This document shows positions 8,385 to 17,471 of a stretch of 64,000 nucleotides of DNA, in pieces. This DNA is from Salinispirillum marinum (GTDB lineage Bacteria; Pseudomonadota; Gammaproteobacteria; Pseudomonadales; Natronospirillaceae). Positions within the stretch are counted from its first letter, which is position 1; every line of letters starts with the position of its first letter. Location of the stretch: the NCBI RefSeq assembly GCF_042651565.1, contig NZ_JBHSDF010000003.1, one strand, 5' to 3'. Below the pieces are notes generated by a model. The model had not been told where the DNA came from. It worked only from the letters and a program-made list of their open reading frames with translations, and made no database searches. The translations under genes and the position numbers were made by a program.

Positions 8385-10251
8385 ACGCGATCACCTCTTC
8401 CACCGGACGACTCAAGTAGTGATCGAAAATTTCGCGGGCGACCGGACCCGCAATTCCGCCACCACTGGCACCATTTTCAACGATCACCGCCACCGCTAAT
8501 TTCGGGTCATCAGCCGGAGCAAAACCCATAAACCACGCATGGTCGCGTAACCGCTCTGCCGTTTGTTCAGAGTCGAACTCTTCAAAATTTTCAATACTGA
8601 ATACTTGGGCCGTGCCGGTTTTACCGGCAATTTCATAGTCAATACCCAAGGCCAGACGGCGTGCCGTGCCGCGTGGCCCGTGGATAACCCGGCGCATGGC
8701 CTCGGTCATTCTGGCCCAATGGTTGCTATCGCGCAGTGCCACATCCGGTGGTGGTTCAGGCAGAGCCGCCAATAATTCAGGGTCCGAGCTGTCCTTAATC
8801 AAACGGGGTGTGAACCACTCACCGTCGCGCGCCAAGACGGCCGTAGCAATGCTCATTTGCAGGGGAGTGGTTAGCAAGAACCCTTGGCCAATCCCTAAAT
8901 TTACCGTGTCGCCAGCGAACCAAGGCAAACCATGGCGTTCACGTTTCCAATCACGCGAGGGATTTAACCCACTGGCGGGGTTATGGACATCCGCGGTCGT
9001 GATCTTGCCAAACCCGAAATCGTCCAACATGTCATGCAACGCTTCTAATTGGGTGCGATACGCTAAGTCGTAAAAAAATGTGTTACTGCTCTCTTCAATG
9101 GCCTGCACCATGCCTACACGTTCGCCATGACCGTCACGGCGGGTTCGCCAAGTCCAGTCGTAATAAAGGCGGTCATCGTTAGGCAGCCGAAACCAACCGG
9201 GATCGTTGATGGTGGTGTCCCACGTGGTCGTACCTGCTTCCAACCCGGCCAGTCCAAGAAATGGTTTTATGGTCGATGCCGGGGCGTACTGACCGCGCGC
9301 CGCACGATCAAGAAAAGGCTTGTCCGGGCTGTTATTCAATAACGAGAACTCTTCATTACTGAACCCTCGCACGAATGAATTGGGATCAAAGCTGGGTGTG
9401 CTTACCATGGCCATAATGCCACCCGTTTCCACGTCTATGACAACCGCCGCACCGCGCCTTCCATCCAACGCTCGGTAAGCCGCCTGTTGCAGTTCTATGT
9501 CGAGAAATAATTGCACATCAGCCCCTGGGGTTGGCAAGGTGCGATCTAATACTTGCAGGATTCGCCCGCGTGCATTGATTTCTACCGTTTGCGAGCCTGA
9601 CACCCCTAATAGTGCAGATTCATAAACCCGTTCGATGCCCGCTTTACCAATGTATTCTGTAGAGCCGTAGAGTCCTTCATCTAGCACCCGTCGCTCATCG
9701 ACATTAATCCGCCCAACATATCCGAGAGCATGCGAAAAAATTCTGCCGTAGGGGTAATGGCGCATCAAACTGGCTTCTACCGTAACACCATCGAGAAAAT
9801 ATCGATTGGCGGCGAGGCGGGCGATTTCTTCTTCTGACAGTCCCTCTTTTAACGGTACCGGCGAAAACGGTCGCCGCGAACGTTCGAGCTGTCGCCGGAA
9901 GCGCTCTATATCCTCGTCGGTCAACTCCACCAACGAGCGTACCTGGGCCAGCGTGGCATCCAAGTCTGTTACCCGCTCACGAATGATGCTCAGCCGGTGG
10001 TTGGGGAGGTTTTCGGCCAGCAAGCGACCGCGGGTATCATAGATCAAGCCGCGATTAGGCGGCAGGGCTTGCAAGGAAATACGGTTGTTATTGGAGCGGG
10101 CTACGTGAACATCATGGTTAACCACTTGCAAGTAAAACAACCGCGCAGCCAAGATGGTGGACAACAACCCAATGAATGCGAACGCCACGATCATGCGGCG
10201 AAAAACCAACATCTGTTCCCGGCCATGATCTTTAAAGCGTTGTTTTACCAT
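8374..10251 (-). CDS. mrdA: Peptidoglycan transpeptidase PBP2
   Basis: Class B penicillin-binding protein, the elongation transpeptidase that works with RodA. With the ATG at 10251 it has 625 residues, close to E. coli PBP2. A short cytoplasmic stretch and one membrane anchor (MIVAFAFIGLLSTILAARLF) lead to the pedestal domain. The transpeptidase motifs are S326-T-I-K329, the SSN in EESSNTF, and KTG in IAGKTGTAQVF. The ATG is preceded by GAAGG a few bases upstream. The open frame runs further 5' into rlmH, but that extension has no family similarity. It begins 36 bases after rlmH. Confidence 0.95.
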   Translation of the reverse strand: MVKQRFKDHGREQMLVFRRMIVAFAFIGLLSTILAARLFYLQVVNHDVHVARSNNNRISLQALPPNRGLIYDTRGRLLAENLPNHRLSIIRERVTDLDATLAQVRSLVELTDEDIERFRRQLERSRRPFSPVPLKEGLSEEEIARLAANRYFLDGVTVEASLMRHYPYGRIFSHALGYVGRINVDERRVLDEGLYGSTEYIGKAGIERVYESALLGVSGSQTVEINARGRILQVLDRTLPTPGADVQLFLDIELQQAAYRALDGRRGAAVVIDVETGGIMAMVSTPSFDPNSFVRGFSNEEFSLLNNSPDKPFLDRAARGQYAPASTIKPFLGLAGLEAGTTTWDTTINDPGWFRLPNDDRLYYDWTWRTRRDGHGERVGMVQAIEESSNTFFYDLAYRTQLEALHDMLDDFGFGKITTADVHNPASGLNPSRDWKRERHGLPWFAGDTVNLGIGQGFLLTTPLQMSIATAVLARDGEWFTPRLIKDSSDPELLAALPEPPPDVALRDSNHWARMTEAMRRVIHGPRGTARRLALGIDYEIAGKTGTAQVFSIENFEEFDSEQTAERLRDHAWFMGFAPADDPKLAVAVIVENGASGGGIAGPVAREIFDHYLSRPVEEVIAFEH

Positions 10252-10286
10252 ACCTTCATGTCTGTGTGCCGCGCCTATGCAGGCGA

Positions 10287-10751
10287 TTATTTGTGATAAG
10301 GATGCCCTTGCAACACCGTAAACCCACGATAGATCTGCTCTGCCAATAACACACGAACCAGCGGGTGTGGCAGGGTAAGGCGTGACAACGACCAACGCTG
10401 ATCCGCACGCTGACGCAGCCTATCATCAACCCCGTCCGGCCCGCCAATCACCAGACTGACGTCTCGCGCTGCGTGTTGCCAGGCCGCCATCGACTCGGCC
10501 AGCTCTTCCGTTGACCAGTTCTTTCCCGATATATCGAGCAGTACCAAATGATCGTTACGGACACTCTTCAGCAAACGATCTGTTTCTTGGGCAATAACAT
10601 CAAGGGTTTTTACATTCTTGCTGCGTTTCGCGAGGGGCAAATCGACCCATTCAACCGCCCATTCACGGGGCAATCGTTTACCGTATTCATCCACACCGGC
10701 CTGCACCCAGGCGGGCATTTTTCCGGCAACCGAATGCACCCGTAACCGCAT
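10287..10751 (-). CDS. rlmH: 23S rRNA pseudouridine-1915 N3-methyltransferase RlmH
   Basis: SPOUT-fold methyltransferase of 154 residues acting on the 70S ribosome at helix 69. The knotted SAM-binding region shows LVIGGPDGVDD, and the C-terminus has SLSRLTLPHPLVRVLLAEQIYRG followed by a conserved HPYHK tail; all of these are diagnostic. It starts two bases after the rsfS stop and is followed by mrdA, the usual arrangement in gammaproteobacteria. Confidence 0.96.
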   Translation of the reverse strand: MRLRVHSVAGKMPAWVQAGVDEYGKRLPREWAVEWVDLPLAKRSKNVKTLDVIAQETDRLLKSVRNDHLVLLDISGKNWSTEELAESMAAWQHAARDVSLVIGGPDGVDDRLRQRADQRWSLSRLTLPHPLVRVLLAEQIYRGFTVLQGHPYHK

Positions 10752-10753
10752 AA

Positions 10754-11113
10754 TCAGGCCTGATCAGCGGTGGAATCATTCTTGGTCGGTGAAGCCCCGG
10801 ACCACAATTGCTCCAAATCGTATAACGCACGCGTTTCCGGCAACATAACGTGCACCACCACATCACCGTAGTCGATCAAGACCCAATCAGAGCCACCTTC
10901 GCCTTCACGCCCTAAGGGTTCGATGCCCAATTTCGACATTTCTTCATCAACGTTCGAGACCAACGCCTGTAAGTGCCGTGTAGACGTTCCCGAAGCCACC
11001 AACATAATATCCGTGACGCTGGTTTTATCCCGCACATCGAGGGCAATGAGATTCTGGGCTTTCACATCGTCCAAGGCTTGGGTAATGATGGCTTGTTTTT
11101 GCTCGGTATTCAT
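10754..11113 (-). CDS. rsfS: Ribosomal silencing factor RsfS
   Basis: Binds ribosomal protein L14 and blocks subunit joining under starvation. The 119-residue protein carries the family core DVRDKTSVTDIMLVASGTST and WVLIDYGDVVVHVMLPETR. The last 20 or so residues are a polar tail that differs among species. It lies 8 bases downstream of nadD and 2 bases upstream of rlmH, so it is part of the same transcript. Confidence 0.95.
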   Translation of the reverse strand: MNTEQKQAIITQALDDVKAQNLIALDVRDKTSVTDIMLVASGTSTRHLQALVSNVDEEMSKLGIEPLGREGEGGSDWVLIDYGDVVVHVMLPETRALYDLEQLWSGASPTKNDSTADQA

Positions 11114-11120
11114 GAGGTCT

Positions 11121-11768
11121 CTACTGTTTAAAATATAAGGAGTGTTGGTGCAGATAGTTTAACACAGACTGCGGAACGGAGGTTTGCATCGCCAAGGCTT
11201 GTGCGCGCAAGTTTCGGCTGGCGATATCGTAACGTCTGCCTGACAGCAACCAGGCTTTGCCAGCAGACGTTGTATACAGTGTATTGATATTGTCCTCGGC
11301 CAGCCATTTATCGGCCAGAAATGCTGCCACAGGGCTGCTTTCGGGTAAGTCATAACCTGGCCGTGGATAGATCAACAGATGGCACAACGCGGTCAGCTCT
11401 TGCCAAGCCTGCCATTGCGCGAGGGTACATAGGGAATCGCCACCCAACAAAAAGGCCAGTGGTGTATCAGGCCCATACTCTGCACGCAAGGCACGCAGCG
11501 TCTGCACTGTGTAGACACCCTCGCCGGACTGCAATTCGCGGTCGTCAATGCGCACCCGGTCACGCCAATCCGGGTGCGCATCGACCATCGCCTGCAGCAT
11601 GCCGACACGGTGCTCCGAAGACACCTGTGGGTTCGCCTTGTGCACCGGCAAGAAGCATGGCAACAACCAAACGGTAGCCACCGGGCACTGCGCCAATGCG
11701 GCATCAATGATGGCTTCATGGGCCAGATGGGGCGGATCGAAGGTGCCGCCGTACCAAATGTTCAGCAC
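11121..11768 (-). CDS. nadD: Nicotinate-nucleotide adenylyltransferase NadD
   Basis: Adenylates nicotinate mononucleotide in NAD synthesis, downstream of the NadC reaction also encoded here. The 215-residue protein starts with YGGTFDPPHLAH, the nucleotidyltransferase HxxH signature, and keeps LLGGDSLCTLAQW and LIYPRPGYDL. The C-terminal motif is partly divergent (LSGRRYDIASRNLRA, in place of the more common ISST/SxxIR form), but the family call holds. It is preceded by proA with a 9-base gap. Confidence 0.94.
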   Translation of the reverse strand: MLNIWYGGTFDPPHLAHEAIIDAALAQCPVATVWLLPCFLPVHKANPQVSSEHRVGMLQAMVDAHPDWRDRVRIDDRELQSGEGVYTVQTLRALRAEYGPDTPLAFLLGGDSLCTLAQWQAWQELTALCHLLIYPRPGYDLPESSPVAAFLADKWLAEDNINTLYTTSAGKAWLLSGRRYDIASRNLRAQALAMQTSVPQSVLNYLHQHSLYFKQ

Positions 11769-11777
11769 GCACCTATC

Positions 11778-13031
11778 CTATTGGCGAATATGACCATCAC
11801 CAAATACCACGTACTTTTCGCTGGTCAAACCCAACAGACCCACGGGACCACGGGCATGGATTTTATCGGTCGATATACCAATCTCCGCGCCTAGGCCGTA
11901 TTCAAAGCCATCAGCGAAGCGCGTTGAAGCATTGACCATCACAGAGCTGGAATCGACTGCCGCCAGAAAACGCCGTGCCCGGGTATAGTTTTCGGTCACG
12001 ATGGCATCGGTATGATGCGAGCCATGGGTGTTGATGTGGGCCATCGCCTCCGTCATGGAATTTACGACGCGAATAGCGAGGATGGGAGCCAAGTACTCCG
12101 TGTCCCAATCTTCAGGGCTTGCAGGCAGACAGTCAATAATGGCTTGGGTGGCAGCACAACCACGCAATTCAACGCCTTTCTCGGCATAGTCTTGGGCCAA
12201 CAATGGCAACAGCTGCACTGCGACAGCCGAGTGCACCAACAGGGTTTCCATCGCATTGCACACGCCGTAACGATGGGTTTTGGCATTCACAGCAATACTT
12301 TGCGCTTTGGCTAAATCGGCTTCAACATCAACATACACATGGCAAATGCCATCCAAGTGTTTGATCACAGGGACGCGAGCGTCATTAGCGATTCGCTCGA
12401 TTAACCCCTTACCACCTCGGGGCACCAGCACATCGACGTATTCAGGCATACGGATCAATTCACCAACAATGGATCGATCCGTTTTATCAATGACCTGCAC
12501 CGCGTGCTCAGGTAGTCCAGCGGCGGCGAGACCGGCTTGCACACAGGCAGCCAGAGCTTGATTGGAATGAATGGCTTCACTGCCGCCACGCAAAATCGCC
12601 GCGTTACCCGATTTCATGCATAGGGCTGCCGCTTCAATGGTGACATTAGGCCGCGACTCATAAATGATGCCGATCACCCCGAGCGGCACCCGCATCTTGC
12701 CGACCTGTATGCCAGACGGGCGATAATCCATACCGTTGATGGCTCCGACCGGGTCTTGCAGTGCCGCGACTTGGCGCAGGCCCTCGACCATTCCGGCAAT
12801 GCGCTCCGGGTTCAGTGCCAAACGGTCTAACATGGCATCGGTTAAGCCGTTATCACGCCCCGCTACGAGGTCTTTCTGGTTTTCCGCCTGCAAGGTGGCT
12901 TGGTTCGCCATCAGGGCTTGCGCAATGTGCTCTAAGGCAGCATTTTTTTGCGCGGTTGTGGCGGTCATCATCACCGAGGACGCTTGACGGGCTTGTTGAC
13001 CCACCAAACGGGTGTAGTTTTCAACGCTCAT
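11778..13031 (-). CDS. proA: Gamma-glutamyl phosphate reductase ProA
   Basis: NADPH-dependent enzyme converting gamma-glutamyl phosphate to glutamate semialdehyde in proline synthesis. At 417 residues it is full length. The aldehyde-dehydrogenase fold is clear: YESRPNVTIEAAALC, GNAAILRGGSEA, the catalytic cysteine in HLDGICHVYVD, and the C-terminal GLGAEIGISTDKIHARGP. It is the first gene of the leftward block proA-nadD-rsfS-rlmH-mrdA-rodA-mltB-rlpA-dacA-ybeD-lipB. The partner kinase gene proB is not in the window. Confidence 0.96.
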   Translation of the reverse strand: MSVENYTRLVGQQARQASSVMMTATTAQKNAALEHIAQALMANQATLQAENQKDLVAGRDNGLTDAMLDRLALNPERIAGMVEGLRQVAALQDPVGAINGMDYRPSGIQVGKMRVPLGVIGIIYESRPNVTIEAAALCMKSGNAAILRGGSEAIHSNQALAACVQAGLAAAGLPEHAVQVIDKTDRSIVGELIRMPEYVDVLVPRGGKGLIERIANDARVPVIKHLDGICHVYVDVEADLAKAQSIAVNAKTHRYGVCNAMETLLVHSAVAVQLLPLLAQDYAEKGVELRGCAATQAIIDCLPASPEDWDTEYLAPILAIRVVNSMTEAMAHINTHGSHHTDAIVTENYTRARRFLAAVDSSSVMVNASTRFADGFEYGLGAEIGISTDKIHARGPVGLLGLTSEKYVVFGDGHIRQ

Positions 13032-13121
13032 GCAGTTTCCAATCTTGTCGGTTTGAGAATGCGCCCAGTATACACCGCCTCTGCGTGAGATAAGAGCATA
13101 AAGGGCAAATTCCGCCGAAAA

Positions 13122-13730
13122 TCAGCTGCGCATCCATTCATCCAAAACGCGCCGTAGGCCTCGTAATCGTTGCGCTAAGTCCAACTCTTGCAACAACGCC
13201 TGTTTCTGCACCTCCGACATAGGCAACCAACAACATAGAGTATTGAGAATATGTTCAGGTGACATCTGTTCAAGCGCCACATCCGGCACCAAGCTATCCA
13301 ACAGCGGGTGTGTCTTCAATTCCGCCATAACCGCCATCAGGTCATCCAAGGGTTCATCGGCGGGCAGGCTGAGCACGTCGGCTTGATGAGCTATGCCCAC
13401 CCACAGCCCGTCATCTTCCTGATGCGCCGATTCAATCCACACTTCGGCAGCCCCTTCTATGGTAATCCCCAGCAGCCCCCCCGGCAGTTGTTCAAAATCA
13501 ACAATATGACAATGGCACCCTAAATCATGAAAGGCCACCGCTCGGCGACCGGAGCGGATTACCTCCTGCCCTTCTTGCAACAAAGTGATAACAAAGCCCG
13601 TGCCATCGCGGCTCGACTCCGACACCATGCGCAAATAACGCGGTTCGAAAATACGCAACGGCAGCCGACAACCGGGAAACATGGGTTGAGACAACGGAAA
13701 AATAGGTAGATGACGCTCTGTACTGTGCAT
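13122..13730 (-). CDS. Stand-alone Lon N-terminal (LonSB) domain protein
   Basis: A 202-residue protein made almost entirely of the substrate-recognition domain of Lon protease (LON_substr_bdg type), without AAA or protease domains. The diagnostic N-terminus is LPIFPLSQPMFPGCRLPLRIFEPRYLRMV, seen in two parts (LPIFPLSQPMFPG, then LRIFEPRYLRMV). The C-terminal half is helical. Function is unknown; such proteins are assumed to bind polypeptides. I chose the ATG at 13730 because TGGATG precedes it; the frame is open for 21 more codons upstream without support. It lies 90 bases upstream of proA on the same strand and faces away from minC. Confidence 0.85.
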   Translation of the reverse strand: MHSTERHLPIFPLSQPMFPGCRLPLRIFEPRYLRMVSESSRDGTGFVITLLQEGQEVIRSGRRAVAFHDLGCHCHIVDFEQLPGGLLGITIEGAAEVWIESAHQEDDGLWVGIAHQADVLSLPADEPLDDLMAVMAELKTHPLLDSLVPDVALEQMSPEHILNTLCCWLPMSEVQKQALLQELDLAQRLRGLRRVLDEWMRS

Positions 13731-13856
13731 AACATCCAGCATAAAGTTCAGGTGCATTGAGGATAGTACGAAGCATGGCGCGGCGCAAAGCACGACACTG
13801 AACTATACAAGGCTCAAAGACTTTCGCTACACTGGTGCAAATCAAAAGGATGCGGC

Positions 13857-14558
13857 ATGACCACTTCAGCTTTTTCTGTTCCACAACGTTCTGTCCTAAC
13901 GCTGAAAGGCAGTATGACGGCCTACGCGTTGTTGCAGCTTGCACCGCTGTGCAGTTTTGCCGACGCGTGTTCGGCTTTGGATGAACTGGTTAAAGATGAC
14001 AGCTCAATGGCCTACGCGCCCTGCGTTTTGGCTTTTCCCGGCTGGGACCAACCGCCTGACTGGTTGCCTGAATGGTTGCAGGCTGTGCGTGCAGCGCAGT
14101 TGGTGCCTTTTGCGGTGCAATTTCAAACCGATGTATGGCGCCCGGTGATTCATGAACTGGGGCTGGCCGATCTGCCCGCGCCGGATGCCTCCGTGCGGCC
14201 ACAAAAGCGCATTTCGGCCAATACGCGGCGCAGCGTGGTGGTCCGACAGCAGGTGCGTTCAGGCCAACAAATCTATGCGCGGGATGCGGACTTGATTATC
14301 ATGGCGCCGGTCAGTGCTGGCGCGGAAGTCATGGCCGACTACAACATTCACGTATACGGGCCATTACGAGGCCGCGCCATGGCCGGGGTGCGCGGCTTTG
14401 ATAAAGCGCAGATATTCTGCACAACACTGGAAGCCGAGCTGGTCGCCATCGCGGGTATTTATATGCTGCCAGATCAGTTTCCAGAAGCCACCCAACATAT
14501 TCAAATTCATTTTCAAGACGATCAACTGGTGATTACCGGGGATACACCCGACCGTTGA
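13857..14558 (+). CDS. minC: Septum site-determining protein MinC
   Basis: Inhibitor of FtsZ polymerisation, recruited to the membrane by MinD. It has 233 residues: an N-terminal FtsZ-inhibiting domain (about 1-105), a short linker, and a C-terminal beta-helix with IMAPVSAGAEVMADYNIHVYGPLRGRAMAG and GIYMLPDQFP, which binds MinD and FtsZ. AAGGA precedes the ATG by six bases. It is the first gene of minCDE; minD follows after 27 bases. Confidence 0.95.
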   Translation: MTTSAFSVPQRSVLTLKGSMTAYALLQLAPLCSFADACSALDELVKDDSSMAYAPCVLAFPGWDQPPDWLPEWLQAVRAAQLVPFAVQFQTDVWRPVIHELGLADLPAPDASVRPQKRISANTRRSVVVRQQVRSGQQIYARDADLIIMAPVSAGAEVMADYNIHVYGPLRGRAMAGVRGFDKAQIFCTTLEAELVAIAGIYMLPDQFPEATQHIQIHFQDDQLVITGDTPDR

Positions 14559-14585
14559 CGCAGTGACTTTTTAGGAGACACCCGA

Positions 14586-15395
14586 GTGGCAAAAATTATT
14601 GTGGTCACGTCCGGAAAAGGTGGCGTGGGGAAAACCACCACCAGCGCTGCCATCAGCATGGGCTTAGCCAAAGCTGGGCATAAAACGGTCGTTATCGATT
14701 TTGACATTGGCTTACGTAACCTGGACATTATCATGGATTGCGAGCGTCGAGTCGTGTTCGACTTCGTGAACGTTATTCAAGGTGAAGCACGCTTGAATCA
14801 GGCCCTGATCAAAGACAAGCGTTGTGACAACCTCTTTATTCTTCCTGCGTCTCAAACCAAAGATAAAGATGCTTTGACTCGAGTTGGCGTTGAGCAAGTG
14901 CTGAACGACTTGAGTGCCGACTTTGAATTCATTGTCTGTGACTCACCAGCGGGTATCGAAGGCGGCGCGATGATGGCCATGTATTTTGCCGACGAAGCCA
15001 TTGTGGTGACCAACCCTGAAGTATCTTCCGTACGCGATTCCGACCGCATCATTGGCATGCTGCAAAGCAAAAGCCGACGGGCAGAACAAAACGAACCACC
15101 TATTAAAGAATACTTACTGATCACCCGTTATAACCCGGAGCGGGTAGGCCGTGGTGATATGCTCAGCGTTGCGGATGTGGAAGAAATTCTGGCCAGTAAA
15201 TTGATTGGTGTTATCCCGGAAAGTGACGCCGTGCTGCGCGCCTCCAACCAGGGTGTACCGGTTATTCTAGATACCGAAAGTTCGGCCGGACAAGCCTATG
15301 CCGATGTGGTTGCCCGCTTACTGGGTGAGGATAAAGCAATGCGCTTCACGGAAGTGGAACGCAAAGGCTTGCTCAAACGCATGTTTGGCGGCTAA
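14586..15395 (+). CDS. minD: Septum site-determining ATPase MinD
   Basis: Membrane-associated ATPase that carries MinC and oscillates with MinE. Its 269 residues open with the deviant Walker A GKGGVGKT (residues 10-17, with K11 and K16). The core continues with DFDIGLRNLD, DSPAGIEGG and TNPEVSSVRDSDR. The C-terminal amphipathic membrane-targeting helix KGLLKRMFGG is intact. The start is GTG at 14586, with AGGAG about ten bases upstream. Eleven bases separate it from minE. Confidence 0.97.
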   Translation: MAKIIVVTSGKGGVGKTTTSAAISMGLAKAGHKTVVIDFDIGLRNLDIIMDCERRVVFDFVNVIQGEARLNQALIKDKRCDNLFILPASQTKDKDALTRVGVEQVLNDLSADFEFIVCDSPAGIEGGAMMAMYFADEAIVVTNPEVSSVRDSDRIIGMLQSKSRRAEQNEPPIKEYLLITRYNPERVGRGDMLSVADVEEILASKLIGVIPESDAVLRASNQGVPVILDTESSAGQAYADVVARLLGEDKAMRFTEVERKGLLKRMFGG

Positions 15396-15406
15396 CAGGG
15401 GGATTT

Positions 15407-15658
15407 ATGTCATTATTTGGATTATTTAAAGATACCTCGCGTGCGCCGACAGCATCGCTCGCGAAAGAGCGCCTCAAAGTGATCGTCGCGCATGAGCGGC
15501 AACAGCGCACACAGCCGGACTATTTGCCCGCCATGCAGAATGAGATTTTGGCGGTTATTCGTAAATACATTCCCATTGAATCAGACGACGTAAACATTCA
15601 AATCGAGAACGAAGGGCAGGTCTCTATTCTCGAGTTGAACGTGACCTTGCCACAATAG
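15407..15658 (+). CDS. minE: Cell division topological specificity factor MinE
   Basis: Displaces MinC and stimulates MinD ATP hydrolysis, so that division inhibition is lowest at midcell. It has 83 residues: N-terminal membrane-binding and anti-MinCD segment (MSLFGLFKDTSRAPTASLAKERLKVIVAHER, conserved in parts) followed by the dimerising topological domain ending ISILELNVTLPQ-like. GGGGG precedes the ATG. A terminator follows about 20 bases after the stop. Confidence 0.95.
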   Translation: MSLFGLFKDTSRAPTASLAKERLKVIVAHERQQRTQPDYLPAMQNEILAVIRKYIPIESDDVNIQIENEGQVSILELNVTLPQ

Positions 15659-15680
15659 AGCAATGCCACAACAACACGCC

Positions 15681-15709
15681 ACCGTCGTCAAAAATGAAGA
15701 CGGTTTTTT
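15681..15709 (+). terminator. Intrinsic terminator of minCDE
   Basis: ACCGTC (15681-15686) pairs with GACGGT (15699-15704) across a 12-base loop and runs into six T (15704-15709). No T run exists on the other strand, so it serves the rightward minCDE transcript rather than the leftward trxB, whose stop is seven bases away. Confidence 0.75.
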
Positions 15710-15715
15710 ACGCCG

Positions 15716-16675
15716 CTATTCAGCGGCGAGGTCGTCCAAATAACGCTCGGCATCCAGCGCCGCCATACAGCCGGTACCGGCTGACGTGATCGCTTGACGG
15801 TAGATGTGATCACTCACATCACCCGCCGCAAACACGCCGGGAATGGACGTTTGGGTCGCGTTGCCTTCGGTGCCACTGTGCACGGTTAAATAGCCGCCTT
15901 TCATTTCAAGCTGGCCTTCAAATAACTGCGTATTGGGCTTGTGGCCGATGGCAATGAACACGCCATCCACAGTTAAGTCTTTAACTTCGCCGGTTTTAAC
16001 GCCTTTCACCGCCACGCCGGTAACGCCCATGGCGTCACCCTTTACTTCTTCCAACACATGATCCCAAAGAATCTCGACGTTACCCGTGCGCGCCTTTTCC
16101 ATTAAGCGGTCGGCCAGAATCTTTTCCGATCGGAAACTATTGCGGCGGTGAATGACCGTTACCTTGCTGGCAATGTTTGACAAATAGAGCGCTTCTTCGA
16201 CCGCCGTATTGCCGCCACCGACCACACAGACCGGCTTGTTCCGATAAAAGAAACCGTCACAGGTTGCGCAGGCAGATACCCCTTTACCCATAAAGGCTTC
16301 TTCGCTGGGCATGCCCAAATACTGCGCACTGGCGCCAGTGGCAATGATCAATGCATCACAAGTGTATTCAGCTTGATCGCCAATCAGTTTGAAGGGGCGC
16401 TGTTGCAATTCCGCCGTGTGAATATGGTCAAAGATGATCTCGGTATCAAAACGCTCGGCATGCGCCTTCATGCGTTCCATCAAGGCAGGGCCTTGCAGAC
16501 CTTCAACGTCACCTGGCCAATTGTCCACTTCAGTCGTGGTCGTCAATTGCCCGCCCATTTGCATACCCGTGATCACAACCGGGTTAAGATTCGCGCGCGC
16601 CGCGTAGACGGCAGCGGTATATCCGGCCGGGCCAGAGCCTAAAATCAATAATTTTACGTGTCGGGTCGTTGCCAT
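15716..16675 (-). CDS. trxB: Thioredoxin reductase TrxB
   Basis: FAD enzyme that reduces thioredoxin with NADPH. The 319 residues hold the FAD motif GSGPAGYTAA (residues 13-22), redox centre C136-A-T-C139, the NADPH motif VGGGNTAVEEA followed by HRR, and the C-terminal FAD block GVFAAGDVSDHIYRQAITSAG. It is the low-molecular-weight bacterial type. A likely promoter is seen at 16722-16751, so it can be transcribed independently of the AmpE-like gene upstream. Confidence 0.97.
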   Translation of the reverse strand: MATTRHVKLLILGSGPAGYTAAVYAARANLNPVVITGMQMGGQLTTTTEVDNWPGDVEGLQGPALMERMKAHAERFDTEIIFDHIHTAELQQRPFKLIGDQAEYTCDALIIATGASAQYLGMPSEEAFMGKGVSACATCDGFFYRNKPVCVVGGGNTAVEEALYLSNIASKVTVIHRRNSFRSEKILADRLMEKARTGNVEILWDHVLEEVKGDAMGVTGVAVKGVKTGEVKDLTVDGVFIAIGHKPNTQLFEGQLEMKGGYLTVHSGTEGNATQTSIPGVFAAGDVSDHIYRQAITSAGTGCMAALDAERYLDDLAAE

Positions 16676-16721
16676 AATCTTGAAGGTCCCTAATTAAATG
16701 TGCTGCTATAGATGGGGGCAC

Positions 16722-16751
16722 ATTCTACCGACACAAGCACCGGGAAGACAA
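16722..16751 (-). promoter_or_regulatory. Candidate sigma-70 promoter of trxB
   Basis: On the minus strand TTGTCT (16746-16751) and TAGAAT (16722-16727) are 18 bases apart, about 47 bases upstream of the trxB start. Both hexamers deviate from consensus at one or two positions. This is by eye only. Confidence 0.4.
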
Positions 16752-16787
16752 AGATTCTACGTTAATGCGGCTAATAGGAAAGCTCAA

Positions 16788-17468
16788 TCAGCTATGAAAT
16801 AACCATAATGCAAGAACGGCCACTGCCCACCATTGCCAACGAATCCAGACAAAGGTGCGCCAGAGGTCGTGCCACGTAAAATCATCCTGCACCCGACTGA
16901 GAAACCGCAGGCACCAGTCATACAACGATGCAGGACGAGTACCATAAATCACCAAACTGCGCTGCAGCGCCGGTTTCGACTTTTTCATCATCCCCCAGTG
17001 AAAACCCGCCAACTGCGCGGTGGTGAGATTAAACCATCGGTTCAACGATGACCGATAGGGCAACACCCCAAAACGCAACCACCACAAAACAATCACACCA
17101 CTGATGCCAAACAGCGCCAGTAAAGGCAACGGCATAAAATAGCGACGAATACTGCGTGCCAAGCGTTCTGCTCCCTCATCCACCGTGTTGGCAATCTCGT
17201 TCCCCAGTGGCTGCCCGGCGAACAAGAACAGCAATACAGAGGTTACCGCCAACGCTTGAACAACGCCCTGCGCAAACCACAACATCCATGACACAATCCC
17301 CGCCCAGATGAACATCAACCACGGGTAACGTTGACGCAGCTTCACCAGCCCTTGGGACATGGGGTACACTAGCCCGCTCATGGGCTGCCAGCGCACCAAA
17401 AATGTACTGATGACGAGCGCCAGCCCAATCACATAAGATCCTCTGTACCGTTCATTCAGGAAACCCAT
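16788..17468 (-). CDS. AmpE-like integral membrane protein (tentative)
   Basis: A 226-residue membrane protein with about four hydrophobic segments (GSYVIGLALVISTFLV; MFIWAGIVSWMLWF with QALAVTSVLLFLFAG; LPLLALFGISGVIVLWWL; WWAVAVLALWLF). Length, topology and position next to the divergent nadC match AmpE of the nadC-ampD-ampE locus, and the third soluble part (FNLTTAQLAGFHWGMMKKS) loosely resembles AmpE. Sequence similarity is weak to my eye. AmpD, the amidase usually between nadC and ampE, is absent here. I start at the ATG at 17468, three bases from the nadC ATG; a longer frame would run into nadC. No strong ribosome site is visible. Confidence 0.55.
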   Translation of the reverse strand: MGFLNERYRGSYVIGLALVISTFLVRWQPMSGLVYPMSQGLVKLRQRYPWLMFIWAGIVSWMLWFAQGVVQALAVTSVLLFLFAGQPLGNEIANTVDEGAERLARSIRRYFMPLPLLALFGISGVIVLWWLRFGVLPYRSSLNRWFNLTTAQLAGFHWGMMKKSKPALQRSLVIYGTRPASLYDWCLRFLSRVQDDFTWHDLWRTFVWIRWQWWAVAVLALWLFHS

Positions 17469-17471
17469 TGT

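Noticed and set aside
10252..10395. N-terminal extension of PBP2 by 48 residues
   Set aside because: It overlaps rlmH and does not resemble PBP2; the ATG at 10251 has a ribosome site and gives family length.
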